64,000 nucleotides of DNA. Origin: DATBGZ01 sp036557785 (lineage in GTDB: Bacteria > Actinomycetota > Actinomycetes > Mycobacteriales > Micromonosporaceae). Within the stretch, counting starts at the first letter, position 1. Each line of letters opens with the position of its first letter. A program made the position numbers and the translations under genes. The stretch covers positions 1 through 64,000 of the forward strand of contig DATBGZ010000030.1 of NCBI GenBank assembly GCA_036557785.1, written 5' to 3'. Below, in pieces: positions 14,527 to 23,751 of this stretch. The notes beneath the pieces were generated by a model. The model was not told the DNA's origin. It saw only the letters and a list, made by a program, of their open reading frames with translations, and did not search any database.

Positions 14527-16065
14527 ATGCGCGTGAAGATGATCCTCCCAGCGCTGACCGAGGCGACCCGTCCCTACTCCCGCGATGGCGTGCCGAAGGC
14601 GACCGGACGGTATCGCCGGCCGATCAAGTACTCCCTCTTCCCACCGCTGGGGCTGGCGACGCTCGCGGCCTACCTGCCGCCGGACACCGAGGTCACGATT
14701 CACGACGAACATGTGCAGCCGCTGCGACTGGACGAGGACCCGCCACCGGACCTCGTGGTGATTCAGGTCTATATCACCTCCGCCCGGCGCTCGTACGAGA
14801 TCGCCGACCACTACCGGGCGCGTGGCTCGTGCGTGGCCCTCGGCGGCCTGCACGTGACCTCGCTGCCCGACGAGGCGGCCCGGCACGCGGACGTCATCTT
14901 CCTGGGCCCGGGCGAGCAGACCTGGCCCGAGTTCGTGGCGGACTTCGACCTCGCGGCGTGGCGCCGCTCGCGGAGCGTGCCATGCACCCGGTACGTCTCC
15001 ACGGCCGGCCGTACCCTGGCTGGCCTTCCGCCGGTGCGCCGGGATCTCATCCAGCGTCGTCTCTACCTTGTCCCGAACTCGATCGTGGTCTCCCGCGGCT
15101 GCCCGCACCACTGCGACTTCTGCTACAAGGACGGTTTCTTCGAGGGCGGCAAGGGCTTCTACACCCAGGCCGTGGACGACGCACTCGCCGAGATCGACCG
15201 GCTGCCGGGCCGCCACCTCTACTTCCTCGACGACCACCTCTTCGGCAACCGGCGCTTCGCCGCGGACCTCTTCGACGGGATGGCCGGGGGTGGCCGGCTG
15301 TGGCAGGCGGCCGGAACCGTGGACTCGGTGCTCGCCCCGGATCTGCTGGAGCAGGCGGTAGGGGCCGGCCTGCGCAGCCTCTTCGTTGGATTCGAGACCG
15401 TCAATGCAGCGAACCTCGCCGCCCAGCGCAAGCGGCAGAATATCGGGCGCGACTACGCGGCGGTCGTGCGACGGCTGCACGACGCCGGCGTCATGGTCAA
15501 CGCCAGCTTCGTCTTCGGGATGGACGACGACGGCCCCGACGTCTTCGACCGCACCGTGGCGTGGGCCGTCGAGCAGGGCATCGAGACCGCGACCTTCCAC
15601 ATCATGACCCCGTACCCGGGCACGGCCCTGTACGCGCGCATGGCATCGGCGGGGCGCATCCGGCACCAGGACTGGGACCGCTACGACACCCGGCACGTGG
15701 TCTTCTCGCCACAGAGCATGACTGCCGGCCAGCTCGAGGCCGGCTACTGGCGCGCCTACCGGGACTTCTACCGCTGGCCGGCCATCTGGCGCGGCGCCGC
15801 CACGAAGAGCCCCGGCGACCGACTGCGCCACCTCGCCTACGCGGGCGGATGGAAGAAGTTCGAGCCGTTGTGGGATCTCGCGATCCGCTCCCGACAGGTG
15901 CTGCGAGGACTGCCCATGCTCGAGCGCACGCTGGCTGCGTTCGGTTCCCGGCCGTCCACACGCGACACCACACCCGGGCACGTGCCGGCGTCCATGGCCC
16001 CGCCCGCGGCGGACGAACGACCTGACCTGCAACGCCGCCCTCCCGATCGGGTCACGGTGGCATGA
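14527..16065 (+). CDS. B12-binding-domain radical SAM protein
   Basis: A 512-residue protein with an N-terminal cobalamin-binding-type Rossmann domain (SLFPPLGLATLAAYLPPDTE, then GGLHVTSLPDEA) followed by a radical SAM barrel with the cluster motif CPHHCDFC (C-x3-C-x2-C) near residue 195. FLGPGEQTWPEF and FGMDDDGPDVF are typical of this class, which includes methyltransferases and unusual ring-forming enzymes. The C-terminal ~45 residues are disordered. It stands alone and is probably expressed from a leaderless promoter. Substrate unknown. Confidence 0.88.
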   Translation: MRVKMILPALTEATRPYSRDGVPKATGRYRRPIKYSLFPPLGLATLAAYLPPDTEVTIHDEHVQPLRLDEDPPPDLVVIQVYITSARRSYEIADHYRARGSCVALGGLHVTSLPDEAARHADVIFLGPGEQTWPEFVADFDLAAWRRSRSVPCTRYVSTAGRTLAGLPPVRRDLIQRRLYLVPNSIVVSRGCPHHCDFCYKDGFFEGGKGFYTQAVDDALAEIDRLPGRHLYFLDDHLFGNRRFAADLFDGMAGGGRLWQAAGTVDSVLAPDLLEQAVGAGLRSLFVGFETVNAANLAAQRKRQNIGRDYAAVVRRLHDAGVMVNASFVFGMDDDGPDVFDRTVAWAVEQGIETATFHIMTPYPGTALYARMASAGRIRHQDWDRYDTRHVVFSPQSMTAGQLEAGYWRAYRDFYRWPAIWRGAATKSPGDRLRHLAYAGGWKKFEPLWDLAIRSRQVLRGLPMLERTLAAFGSRPSTRDTTPGHVPASMAPPAADERPDLQRRPPDRVTVA

Positions 16066-16192
16066 CCGGCAGGGCGGACCTTCAACCTCACTGACTTCCC
16101 CGAATCGGCATTGAAGCCATTCGACATTGTCGCTGTTCATCCCGACGAGTTCCTGCTGGCGTAGGCCGGATCGGCCGATGACGTGTGCAGCC

Positions 16193-17308
16193 TCAGCGGG
16201 ATCGGCGGCGGCCGGCACCGTTGCGGGTCTTGGGTGGCGCGGTCGATCCCCGCACGATGAGGCTCGGCGGGAGCAGCACGGTCCGAGGCGGGCGCTGCGG
16301 CATCCGTAGATCCTCCAGCAGCATCCGGGCCGCCTCGGCCCCGAGCTCGTAGTGCGGGATGCGTGCCGTGGTCAGCGGCGGGTTCAGCTTGTCCACAAAG
16401 GGCATGTCGTTGAAGCCGACCACACTGACGTCGTCCGGACAGGACACGCCGCGTGCGGCCAGCTCGTTGTAGCAGCCGACCGCCAGCAGGTCATTACCGG
16501 CCAGCACCGCGGTGAAGTCCACGCCGGCGTCGAGCAGGCTGGCGATGCCGACGGCGCCCGCCGCCTCGGTCCAGGACTGGCAGATCACGGTACGCTCGGC
16601 GCCCGACGGCAGCCCATGGTCGGTCAGGGCTTGGCGGAACGCGCGCAGCCGGTTGACGCCGGTAGAGAGACCCTGCGGGCCAGCCAGGTGCACGATGCGG
16701 CTATGGCCCAGCTCCACCAGATGCCGCATGGCTTGCGCGACACCCGCCGCGTCATCCGCGGTGACGGAGGAGATGTCTGACCGAGCGGTCCTGCGGTTGA
16801 CCAGGACCAGCGGGGAGCCCTGGCTGACGAGCTGGTCCAGCAGCGGATGAGCCAGCCGCGCGGTGGCGAAGATGAAGCCCTCGACGCTGCGCCCGCGCAT
16901 GGACTCCACCGCGGCGGCCTCGCGTACCGGGTCGTTGTCGGTGTTGACGATCCAGGCGTTGTAGCCGATCGAGCCGAGGACATCCTCGATGCCCCGGGCG
17001 ATCGGCGGGAACAGCGGGTTGGTCAGATCGGGAATGACCAGGCCGATGCTGGACGACCGGGCGGTCTTCAAGCTCCGCGCGATCGGGTTGGGCCGGTAAC
17101 CCAGGGACTGGGCCACCCGTTCGACCCGGTCGGCCGTCTCGCCGTTGACCAGGTGGCGGGTGGCCGGGTTGAGAGCCCTCGACGCGGTGGCCCGGTGCAC
17201 ACCGGCCCTGTCGGCGACGTCCTGCAGGGTTGGCTGGCGCACCACCGCATGGTAGTTGTGCGCCGACCCGACCGGGTGGGAGCGGTACTCGCGGCGCCGG
17301 GAGCTCAC
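16193..17308 (-). CDS. LacI-family transcriptional regulator of the catabolic island
   Basis: A 371-residue repressor with a LacI HTH at about 26-48 (PTLQDVADRAGVHRATASRA), the hinge GYRPNPIARSLKT and a periplasmic-binding-protein-like effector domain (SIGLVIPDLTNPLFPPIARG onward; AVLAGNDLLAVGCYNEL; VSVVGFNDMPF). GTG is chosen because AAGGAG lies 5 nt upstream and it overlaps the MFS stop by GTGA; this adds about 22 residues before the HTH, and a later GTG just before the HTH is the alternative. As last gene of a three-gene operon it is placed to control the island through the palindromes at 19562, 27276, 28429 and 34164. The effector is unknown. Confidence 0.9.
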   Translation of the reverse strand: MSSRRREYRSHPVGSAHNYHAVVRQPTLQDVADRAGVHRATASRALNPATRHLVNGETADRVERVAQSLGYRPNPIARSLKTARSSSIGLVIPDLTNPLFPPIARGIEDVLGSIGYNAWIVNTDNDPVREAAAVESMRGRSVEGFIFATARLAHPLLDQLVSQGSPLVLVNRRTARSDISSVTADDAAGVAQAMRHLVELGHSRIVHLAGPQGLSTGVNRLRAFRQALTDHGLPSGAERTVICQSWTEAAGAVGIASLLDAGVDFTAVLAGNDLLAVGCYNELAARGVSCPDDVSVVGFNDMPFVDKLNPPLTTARIPHYELGAEAARMLLEDLRMPQRPPRTVLLPPSLIVRGSTAPPKTRNGAGRRRSR

Positions 17309-18483
17309 GCCGGCTCCTTCGCGTGTTCCCAGCGCAGCCGGCTCAGCACACCGAAGACCCCCAGCGGCAGTGCCATCGCGGCGCCGGCCGCGAAGATGAG
17401 GCTGAACCTGCCCCGGTCTGCCAAAGCGCCTCCGAGCGTCGCCGCCGCCGAGCTTCCGGCGAAGAGCGCGCCGGCGAACAGGCTCACCGCGGTAAATCCG
17501 GCCCGCGGCACCACCTCGGTCGCCCAGGTCTGCAGCGTCGAGTGCATCGCCGCCCAGGAAAGGCCGAGCAGCGTGGCGACCACCACGACGGCCGGCGGGC
17601 GCACCGAGGCCGCGGCGATCGTGCAGCCGAGCACGGCGCAAGTGGCGCCGGCCGCGATCAGGCGCGCCGCACCCACCCGGTAGGTCAGCCGGCCGACCAC
17701 CGGCGCGAAGACCAGCACGGCCACTCCGTAGACCGCGGTCGTCCCGGCGGCCACCGAGGTGGGGCTGCCGGAGCTTGCGGCGGCGGCCGGGAGGAAGGTC
17801 AGCGCGCCGAGCAGTACGGCGCCCTCGGCGGCGGCGAGCACCAGAAGGATCCGGGCCGGGGTACTGCGCCAGACCTCGAGCAGCGGTAGCAGCAGACCGA
17901 TGTCCTCGCGGGTGGTCAGCTCAGGCAACCCGGGAAGTGCCAGCCAGAGCAGCACTGTGGCGCCGCCGGTGACCAGGAAGGCGTAGCGCCATCCGAGACC
18001 TGCCGCGAGCAGGCCCGCTCCGGCGGTCGACACGGCGGTGCCCAGCGCGACGCCGGTCATCAGCCGGGTGACCTCACGGTGTCGCAGGGTGGGCGCGGCG
18101 GTGGATCCCACGTAGTACAGCGCCGCCGGGATCGCCGCGCCGTAGCTGGCGCCGGCCAGTAACCGGCTCAGGGTCAGGGACACTGCGCCGGTGGACAGCG
18201 CGGTCGCCGTGGTGGTCAGGGCCGCGGCCAGACTGGTCCACCGTAGGAGTCGGACCACCCCGATCCGAGCCCCGATCAGTCCCCATACCGGCTGCATCAG
18301 GCCATAGGCGAGGAAGTAGGTGCCGGCGGCCTGGGCCACCGTCGCCAGCGGCAGGCCAAGGTCGCGCGCCATGGTCAGGATCATCGGCGGCATAGCGAAT
18401 CGATCCAATGTGGACACCAACGCGATCAGTTGGAGCAGGCGCCCCCGGCGCGATGGCGCGATGGCGGGGACGGGCCGGGTCAT
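17305..18483 (-). CDS. MFS transporter
   Basis: A 392-residue integral membrane protein with about 12 predicted helices in two halves. An MFS-like GLIGARIGVVRLLRW loop between helices 2 and 3 and a matching VVGRLTYRVGAARL loop in the second half are visible. It shares four-base overlaps with both neighbours (substrate-binding-fold protein upstream, LacI downstream), so all three are one operon. Direction of transport and substrate are unknown, but co-regulation with catabolic genes favours uptake of the substrate or export of an intermediate. Confidence 0.88.
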   Translation of the reverse strand: MTRPVPAIAPSRRGRLLQLIALVSTLDRFAMPPMILTMARDLGLPLATVAQAAGTYFLAYGLMQPVWGLIGARIGVVRLLRWTSLAAALTTTATALSTGAVSLTLSRLLAGASYGAAIPAALYYVGSTAAPTLRHREVTRLMTGVALGTAVSTAGAGLLAAGLGWRYAFLVTGGATVLLWLALPGLPELTTREDIGLLLPLLEVWRSTPARILLVLAAAEGAVLLGALTFLPAAAASSGSPTSVAAGTTAVYGVAVLVFAPVVGRLTYRVGAARLIAAGATCAVLGCTIAAASVRPPAVVVVATLLGLSWAAMHSTLQTWATEVVPRAGFTAVSLFAGALFAGSSAAATLGGALADRGRFSLIFAAGAAMALPLGVFGVLSRLRWEHAKEPA

Positions 18484-19442
18484 CTGCGGGGCAGGAATCG
18501 CTCGTCCAGCAGACCGGAGCCAGGTGCGACCAATGTGGACAGATCCGGCCCGCCATCACCGTAGACGTGGCGCAGCCGGCACAGGGTGGCCAGGGCATCC
18601 TGATCACATCGGCCGTCACCGATGAGTCCCTCGGCAGGGTCGGCAAGGGTGGCCAGATACCGACCTGTTCCGGCGGGATCGAGTCCGAGCCGCCGCACCG
18701 TCTCGGCAGCGGCGAGTTCGGCGAGCTCGCCACGCAGGATCGCCGTGCTGGTCGAGACGACGACCCCGGTGAGCCTGCCGATCAGGTCCGTCGCCCGGGC
18801 CAGGGTCGCGCGGCTGGTGGCCAGCACGGTGCCCAGGTAGGGACCGAGGGTGCAGGCCCGGGTGATCCGGGGGCATCCGGCCGCTTCGGCCCGCAGGTCG
18901 TTGCCGGCGTTGAGCACCGTCATCTGGCACTGGCCAGCCGACAAGGCGCTCGCGCGCTTGGGCGTGGTGCCCAACGCTCGCACGGTGTAGTCCACACCCC
19001 TCGCGAGACCGAGCCGGGCCAGCAACTCATAGGCCACGAAAGCGAACCCCGAGGTCGGTACGTCGACCGCGAGCACACCACCCCGCATGCGCGTCGCGCT
19101 GTCGATGCCGGGCGCGCCGAACAAGGACAGGCCCAGCCCCCGGTCGACGGCCGCCAGGATGGTCACGTCGAGTTGACGGCGCAGTGGGTTGTCCGCCGAC
19201 GCCCGATAGGCCAACACGTTGTCCGGACTGGTCAGCACCGCGTCGAGCCGACCGTCGGCCAGATCGGCGAACTGTTGGCTGGACGAGGTGGCAGGGACTT
19301 CGTCGATGTGCAGACCGGCACGGCTCAACGCGCCACCGCTCGCGGCGACCCCGAGCACGACCGATGGACTGAACACACCCAGCCGCACCGACGCTACGCC
19401 CGACCCGGCGTCCGGCGTGGGGACCTTCGCGCTGGTGGTCAT
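18480..19442 (-). CDS. Substrate-binding-fold (SsuA/THI5/NMT1-like) protein without signal peptide
   Basis: A 320-residue protein with the two-lobe pattern of SsuA/NMT1-type binding proteins: SVRLGVFSPSVVLGVAASGG, then SSQQFADLADGRLDAVLTSP (the usual G-x-x-D-x-x sampling region), GGVLAVDVPTSGFAFVAYEL and LNAGNDLRAEAAG. The start ATG follows GGAGGG, and the first 35 residues are polar with no signal peptide or lipobox, so it should be cytoplasmic. It could be an enzyme or ligand sensor built on this fold rather than a transport receptor. First gene of the operon with MFS and LacI; divergent from the ABC importer across an operator. Confidence 0.75.
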   Translation of the reverse strand: MTTSAKVPTPDAGSGVASVRLGVFSPSVVLGVAASGGALSRAGLHIDEVPATSSSQQFADLADGRLDAVLTSPDNVLAYRASADNPLRRQLDVTILAAVDRGLGLSLFGAPGIDSATRMRGGVLAVDVPTSGFAFVAYELLARLGLARGVDYTVRALGTTPKRASALSAGQCQMTVLNAGNDLRAEAAGCPRITRACTLGPYLGTVLATSRATLARATDLIGRLTGVVVSTSTAILRGELAELAAAETVRRLGLDPAGTGRYLATLADPAEGLIGDGRCDQDALATLCRLRHVYGDGGPDLSTLVAPGSGLLDERFLPRR

Positions 19443-19528
19443 GTCGCCCTCCTGCCGCGAGCATAGCCACAATCGGTTGCGGTATCGGCACCCAGAGGGT
19501 GGCCCGGAACGGGCCTCTGACCGCACCC

Positions 19529-19573
19529 TTGACACGCGCTGACTGTGCTCGGATGATACGTGCAATCGATTGC
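19529..19573 (+). promoter_or_regulatory. Promoter plus LacI-type operator 1
   Basis: TTGACA (19529-19534), 17 nt, GATGAT (19552-19557), then the perfect palindrome GCAATCGATTGC (19562-19573) around the predicted +1. It precedes the ABC importer operon and lies in the divergent region with the binding-fold/MFS/LacI operon, so one bound repressor could affect both. Confidence 0.7.
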
Positions 19574-19611
19574 GTCACCCTCACGACACATTCGCGCTCC
19601 CAGGAGGGCCC

Positions 19612-20853
19612 ATGGTTGGCCTGTTAACCCCTAGACCCACCCGTCGCTGGACCGCGATCCTGTTCGCTGGCGCGGCAGCGACCATCCTCACCGGCTGTGG
19701 CAAGCCGGCCAGCACGAACCCGCCAGCCCCGAGCGCACCACTGAACATCGGCATCTCCTTACCGCTCACCGGCGACTTCTCTCAACCGGGCGGCGAGGCG
19801 CAGCGCGGCTACAAGGTCTGGCAGAAGATGGTCAACGACAAGGGCGGACTGCTCGGTCGCCAGGTCAATCTGACCATCGTCGACGACGCCAGCAACCAGG
19901 ACGTCGTGGTCTCGGACTACACCCGGTTGATCACGCAGAACAAGGTGGACCTGTTGCTGGGCACCTTCTCCTCATTGCTGAACTTCCCGGCATCCCAGGT
20001 GGCCGAGCGCAACAAGATGCTCTATGTCGAGCCGGCCGGTGGCGCGCCCAAGATGTTCAGCCAGAACTTCCACTACCTGTTCTTCGCCCAACAGGCGACC
20101 GCTCCGCACCAGGCTGACGGCCTGGTCTCCTGGATCGCCTCGCTGCCGCCCGACCAACGGCCCAAGACCGCGGCGTACCCGACCCAGGACGACCCGTTCG
20201 CGTCACCGGTCATCGAGAGCATGCAGAAGGGCCTCGAGGGGCTGGGCGTGCAGACCGTCTACACGACCGTCTACCCGCCGGAGACGACCAACTTCCAGCC
20301 CATCGCCAGCGCGATCGCCGCTAAGCAGCCTGACCTCATCGCCCAGGGTGCGGTGTTCGAGGACGGGGTCGGCCTGATCCGCTCGCTCAAGCAGATCGGC
20401 TACTCACCCAAGATCATGTTCCAGACCTCGGCGCCGAGCAACGCCGGCCAGTACAGCGACGGCATCGGCCTGGCCAACACGGAGGGCATCTTCTACTGCG
20501 TCAGCTGGGACCAGAACGCCAAGACGCCGTTGAACGCGGAGTTCCTGGCCACCTACAAGCAGCTGTACAGCAACGCTGACCCGGCCGAGGACGCGGCTGA
20601 CGCGTTCGCGACGGCACAGGTGCTGCAGGCGGCCACCGAGGCCGTCGGCAAGATCGACCAGACCGCCCTGGCCGACTGGTTGCACGCGAACACCGTGCAG
20701 ACCATCCTGGGTCCATTGAAGTGGGACGCCACCGGCGCGCCGCAGTCCGACTTCCTGCTCGCCCAGTGGCAGGGCGGCAAAGTCGAGATCGTCGGCCCCG
20801 CCGACTCGGCCACCACAACGCATATCGTCAACCCGAAACCTGGCTGGCACTGA
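19612..20853 (+). CDS. ABC transporter substrate-binding lipoprotein (LivK-type)
   Basis: A 413-residue lipoprotein with the lipobox LTGC (signal RRWTAILFAGAAATILTGCG) and a type I periplasmic-binding fold of the branched-chain amino acid receptor family: IGISLPLTGDFSQPGGEAQR, KGGLLGRQVNLTIVDDASN, and DLLLGTFSSLLNFPASQVAE. The start ATG follows GGAGGG. It is the first gene of a LivK-LivH-LivMG-LivF operon under operator 1. Such systems import amino acids but also amides, urea and aromatic compounds; the island context suggests the catabolic substrate. Confidence 0.9.
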   Translation: MVGLLTPRPTRRWTAILFAGAAATILTGCGKPASTNPPAPSAPLNIGISLPLTGDFSQPGGEAQRGYKVWQKMVNDKGGLLGRQVNLTIVDDASNQDVVVSDYTRLITQNKVDLLLGTFSSLLNFPASQVAERNKMLYVEPAGGAPKMFSQNFHYLFFAQQATAPHQADGLVSWIASLPPDQRPKTAAYPTQDDPFASPVIESMQKGLEGLGVQTVYTTVYPPETTNFQPIASAIAAKQPDLIAQGAVFEDGVGLIRSLKQIGYSPKIMFQTSAPSNAGQYSDGIGLANTEGIFYCVSWDQNAKTPLNAEFLATYKQLYSNADPAEDAADAFATAQVLQAATEAVGKIDQTALADWLHANTVQTILGPLKWDATGAPQSDFLLAQWQGGKVEIVGPADSATTTHIVNPKPGWH

Positions 20854-20940
20854 GAACGGCGGGGGAGCGGCCCCGCCCGGCCGCTCCCCCCCGCAGCACC
20901 ACTTCACGACACGGCACCACGAGGCACGGAGGCGCCGACT

Positions 20941-21822
20941 GTGACGCAGCTCGTTCAGGCGATGGTTCTGGGACTGTTGATCGGCGGCGTTTACGCCCTG
21001 CTCGCCTCTGGCCTGACCCTGATCTTCGGGGTAATGCGGATCATCAACGTCGCCCAGGGCGCGTTCCTGGTCCTGGTCGCCATGGTGACCTGGTGGATCT
21101 GGCGCCATTACGGACTCGATCCGATCCTCGCGTCAGTGCTCACCACACCGCTGATGTTCGGCCTGGGCTGGCTGCTCTACCGCGGTGTGTTCGTCCGGAT
21201 CTCCGCCGCGCCGCCCTCGATGTCGGTGCTGCTGACGTTCGGTCTGGCGCTGACCATCGAAGGCATTCTCAACGTCACGGTTGGTAACAAGTTCCGTTCG
21301 GTGACGCCTCGGTACTTCGACGAGTCGTTCCGGATCGGCTCTATCGTCCTGCCCAAGCCACAGGTGTACGGATTCCTGGCCGCGCTCGCCGTGCTGGCGC
21401 TGCTGTATCTGATGCTGACCCGCACCTGGACGGGGCGAGCGATCCGCGCCACCGCCGAGAACCCCACCGGGGCGGCCCTGGTCGGGGTGAGTGCGACCGG
21501 GACCGCCGCACTGGCCTTCGCGGTCGGCGCGGCGACCGCGGGCGTGGGCGGGTCGATCATGTCAGTGCTCTATACGTTCTTTCCGGCCTCCCACTACGAC
21601 TGGATCTCGCGCCTGCTGGGCATCATCGTGCTCGGCGGCCTGGGCAGCCTGCCCGGTGCGCTGGTCGGCGCGGCGGCGCTGGGGATGGCGGAGACGCTGA
21701 CCTCAGCCTACGGATTCCCGCGCTGGTCGACTCTGGTGTTCTACCTGGTCATCGTGGTGGTGCTGCTGGTCCGTCCGCAGGGCCTGTTCGGCGTACGACT
21801 GCGTGAGGACGTGACGGCGTGA
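20941..21822 (+). CDS. Branched-chain amino acid-type ABC permease LivH
   Basis: A 293-residue membrane permease. The N-terminus (LLIGGVYALLASGLTLIFGV, then MRIINVAQGAFLVL) and the EAA-like GIIVLGGLGSLPGALVGAA loop are characteristic of LivH. The start is GTG, 87 nt after the receptor gene, and it overlaps the next gene by GTGA. It should pair with the permease half of the LivM-LivG fusion. Confidence 0.9.
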   Translation: MTQLVQAMVLGLLIGGVYALLASGLTLIFGVMRIINVAQGAFLVLVAMVTWWIWRHYGLDPILASVLTTPLMFGLGWLLYRGVFVRISAAPPSMSVLLTFGLALTIEGILNVTVGNKFRSVTPRYFDESFRIGSIVLPKPQVYGFLAALAVLALLYLMLTRTWTGRAIRATAENPTGAALVGVSATGTAALAFAVGAATAGVGGSIMSVLYTFFPASHYDWISRLLGIIVLGGLGSLPGALVGAAALGMAETLTSAYGFPRWSTLVFYLVIVVVLLVRPQGLFGVRLREDVTA

Positions 21823-23750
21823 GCGTCGACGCCGCCGTGGCGCCCATCCGTCGACGCTGGCTGGGCAACCGGCAACTGGTCGTGGCCATCCCGCTCTCGG
21901 CGTTGGTGCTCTATCCGGTGATCCGCCCCTACGACGTGTACGAGCACCTGGTGATGTCGCTGGCCCTGTTGCTGGCCATCCAGGCGGTCAGCTGGAACAT
22001 CATCTCCGGCTACGCCGGATACGTCTCCTTGGGCCACAGCGTGTTCCTCGGTCTGGGCTGCTACACCGCCGGCATTCTCAGCGAGCGGACCGGGCTCAAC
22101 CCGTTTCTGGCCGCGCCCGTGGGCGGTGTGGCCGCCGTCGTGGTCGCGCTGCTGGCCGGCTCAGTCGTGCTGCGCACCCGTGGTCACGCATTCGTCATCA
22201 TCACCATCGCGCTGCTGTTCGCCACCGAGGTGGTGGCCACCAACTGGACCTCGCTGACCAACGGCTCCAACGGGATGTGGCTACCGATACCGTTCTGGTC
22301 CAACGACTTCCAGTACCTGCCCTTCTACGTCTTCTTCCTGTTGGTGCTCTTCGTCACGCTCGGCTTCTCGGCCGCGGTCAGGCGCACCAAGTTCGGCACC
22401 GGGCTGGTCGCCATCCGCGAAGACGAGGGCAAGGCGGCCGCGATCGGCGTGAACACCACGAGGTACAAGAACCTCGCCTTCTGCGCCAGCGCGTTCTTCA
22501 GTGGCGTGGCCGGCGCCGGATACGCCTACCTGTTGGGATACATCAACCCGACGGGCTCGTTCGCCATTCTGGCCAGCGTGATGGTCGTTCTCGCCGCTCT
22601 GATCGGCGGGCGTGGCACGTTGTGGGGCCCGGTGCTCGGCGCCTTCATCGTGGAGTTCGGCAACGAGGCGGCCACCCGGTATGGCAGCAACGGCGGCGCC
22701 AACGGGCGCGTGCTGGTGTTCGGGGTGGCCCTGGTCCTGGTGGTGCTGTTCCTCCCGGCGGGGTTGCTGCCCACCGTCGCGTCGTGGTGGCGACGCCGCC
22801 ATCCCACCGCGGTCCGCTACACGGATCAGGCCGCGGCGCTCAGTGACGGCCACATTGAGGTCCGGATGCGCGCGTCGTCCGCGTCGACGGCCGACACCAC
22901 CCGTGGCCCGACGACGTTGCTGGAGGTCCGCGGTGCCACCAAACGCTTCGGTGGACTAGTCGCGGTCGACAACGCCGACCTGTCCGTAGCCCGAGGCAGC
23001 ACCACCGGGTTGATCGGCCCGAACGGTTCCGGAAAGACCACGCTGTTCAACCTGGTCACCGGCGGCATGCGCGCTGACGCCGGCGAGATCTGGTTGGACC
23101 AGCGTCGCATCGACAGAATGCCTCCGTGGTCTCGCGGGCATCTCGGGCTGGGGCGTACGTTCCAGGTCACCCGCTTGTTCCGTGGCATGACCGTGCTGGC
23201 CAACGTGGTCGCGCCGTTGCCGGATGCGCGCTGGCGCACCATGCTGGCCAGCGCGGTGCGCGGTCACGAGGCGGATCGGGCGCGGGAACTGCTCTCCTAC
23301 CTCGGCCTGGTTGACTTCGCCGACGAGCCGGCCGGTTCGCTGTCCTACGGACAGCAGAAGCTGGTCGAGCTGGCTCAGGTGCTCATGATGGAGCCGCGGC
23401 TGATCCTGCTCGACGAGCCGGCCGGCGGAGTCAACCCGAGCATGGTCGCCAGGATGGGCCAGATCATCAAGGACCTCAACCAGCAGGGCATCACATTCCT
23501 GGTGGTCGAGCACAACATCCCGTTCGTGCTCGACCTGTGCGACCACGTGGTGGTCTTCTCGCGTGGCCGAGCTATCGCGCAGGGCACCCCGGCCATCATC
23601 CGCAACGACGCAGCCGTGCTCGACGCGTACCTCGGCGAGGACTGGGCAGCCTCGCCCGAACCGGCGGCCAGGGCCGTGCCGCGCTCGGGCGACAACTCAC
23701 CGCAGCACACTGGGGCGCCGCCGGTCGCGTTCCTGGCTGGAGGTGACTGA
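21819..23750 (+). CDS. LivM-LivG fusion: ABC permease joined to ATPase
   Basis: One 643-residue chain. Residues ~1-335 are a LivM-type permease (SWNIISGYAGYVSLGHSVFL; a conserved LIGGRGTLWGPVLGAFIVE block). After a polar linker of ~25 residues, ~355-600 form a LivG ATPase with Walker A GPNGSGKTT, the LSYGQQKLVELAQ signature and Walker B LILLDEPAGGVNP. The frame is continuous with no ribosome site at the junction, so the fusion is real in the sequence. A disordered tail of ~30 residues follows. GTG start overlapping livH. Confidence 0.9.
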   Translation: MSVDAAVAPIRRRWLGNRQLVVAIPLSALVLYPVIRPYDVYEHLVMSLALLLAIQAVSWNIISGYAGYVSLGHSVFLGLGCYTAGILSERTGLNPFLAAPVGGVAAVVVALLAGSVVLRTRGHAFVIITIALLFATEVVATNWTSLTNGSNGMWLPIPFWSNDFQYLPFYVFFLLVLFVTLGFSAAVRRTKFGTGLVAIREDEGKAAAIGVNTTRYKNLAFCASAFFSGVAGAGYAYLLGYINPTGSFAILASVMVVLAALIGGRGTLWGPVLGAFIVEFGNEAATRYGSNGGANGRVLVFGVALVLVVLFLPAGLLPTVASWWRRRHPTAVRYTDQAAALSDGHIEVRMRASSASTADTTRGPTTLLEVRGATKRFGGLVAVDNADLSVARGSTTGLIGPNGSGKTTLFNLVTGGMRADAGEIWLDQRRIDRMPPWSRGHLGLGRTFQVTRLFRGMTVLANVVAPLPDARWRTMLASAVRGHEADRARELLSYLGLVDFADEPAGSLSYGQQKLVELAQVLMMEPRLILLDEPAGGVNPSMVARMGQIIKDLNQQGITFLVVEHNIPFVLDLCDHVVVFSRGRAIAQGTPAIIRNDAAVLDAYLGEDWAASPEPAARAVPRSGDNSPQHTGAPPVAFLAGGD

Positions 23751-23751
23751 G

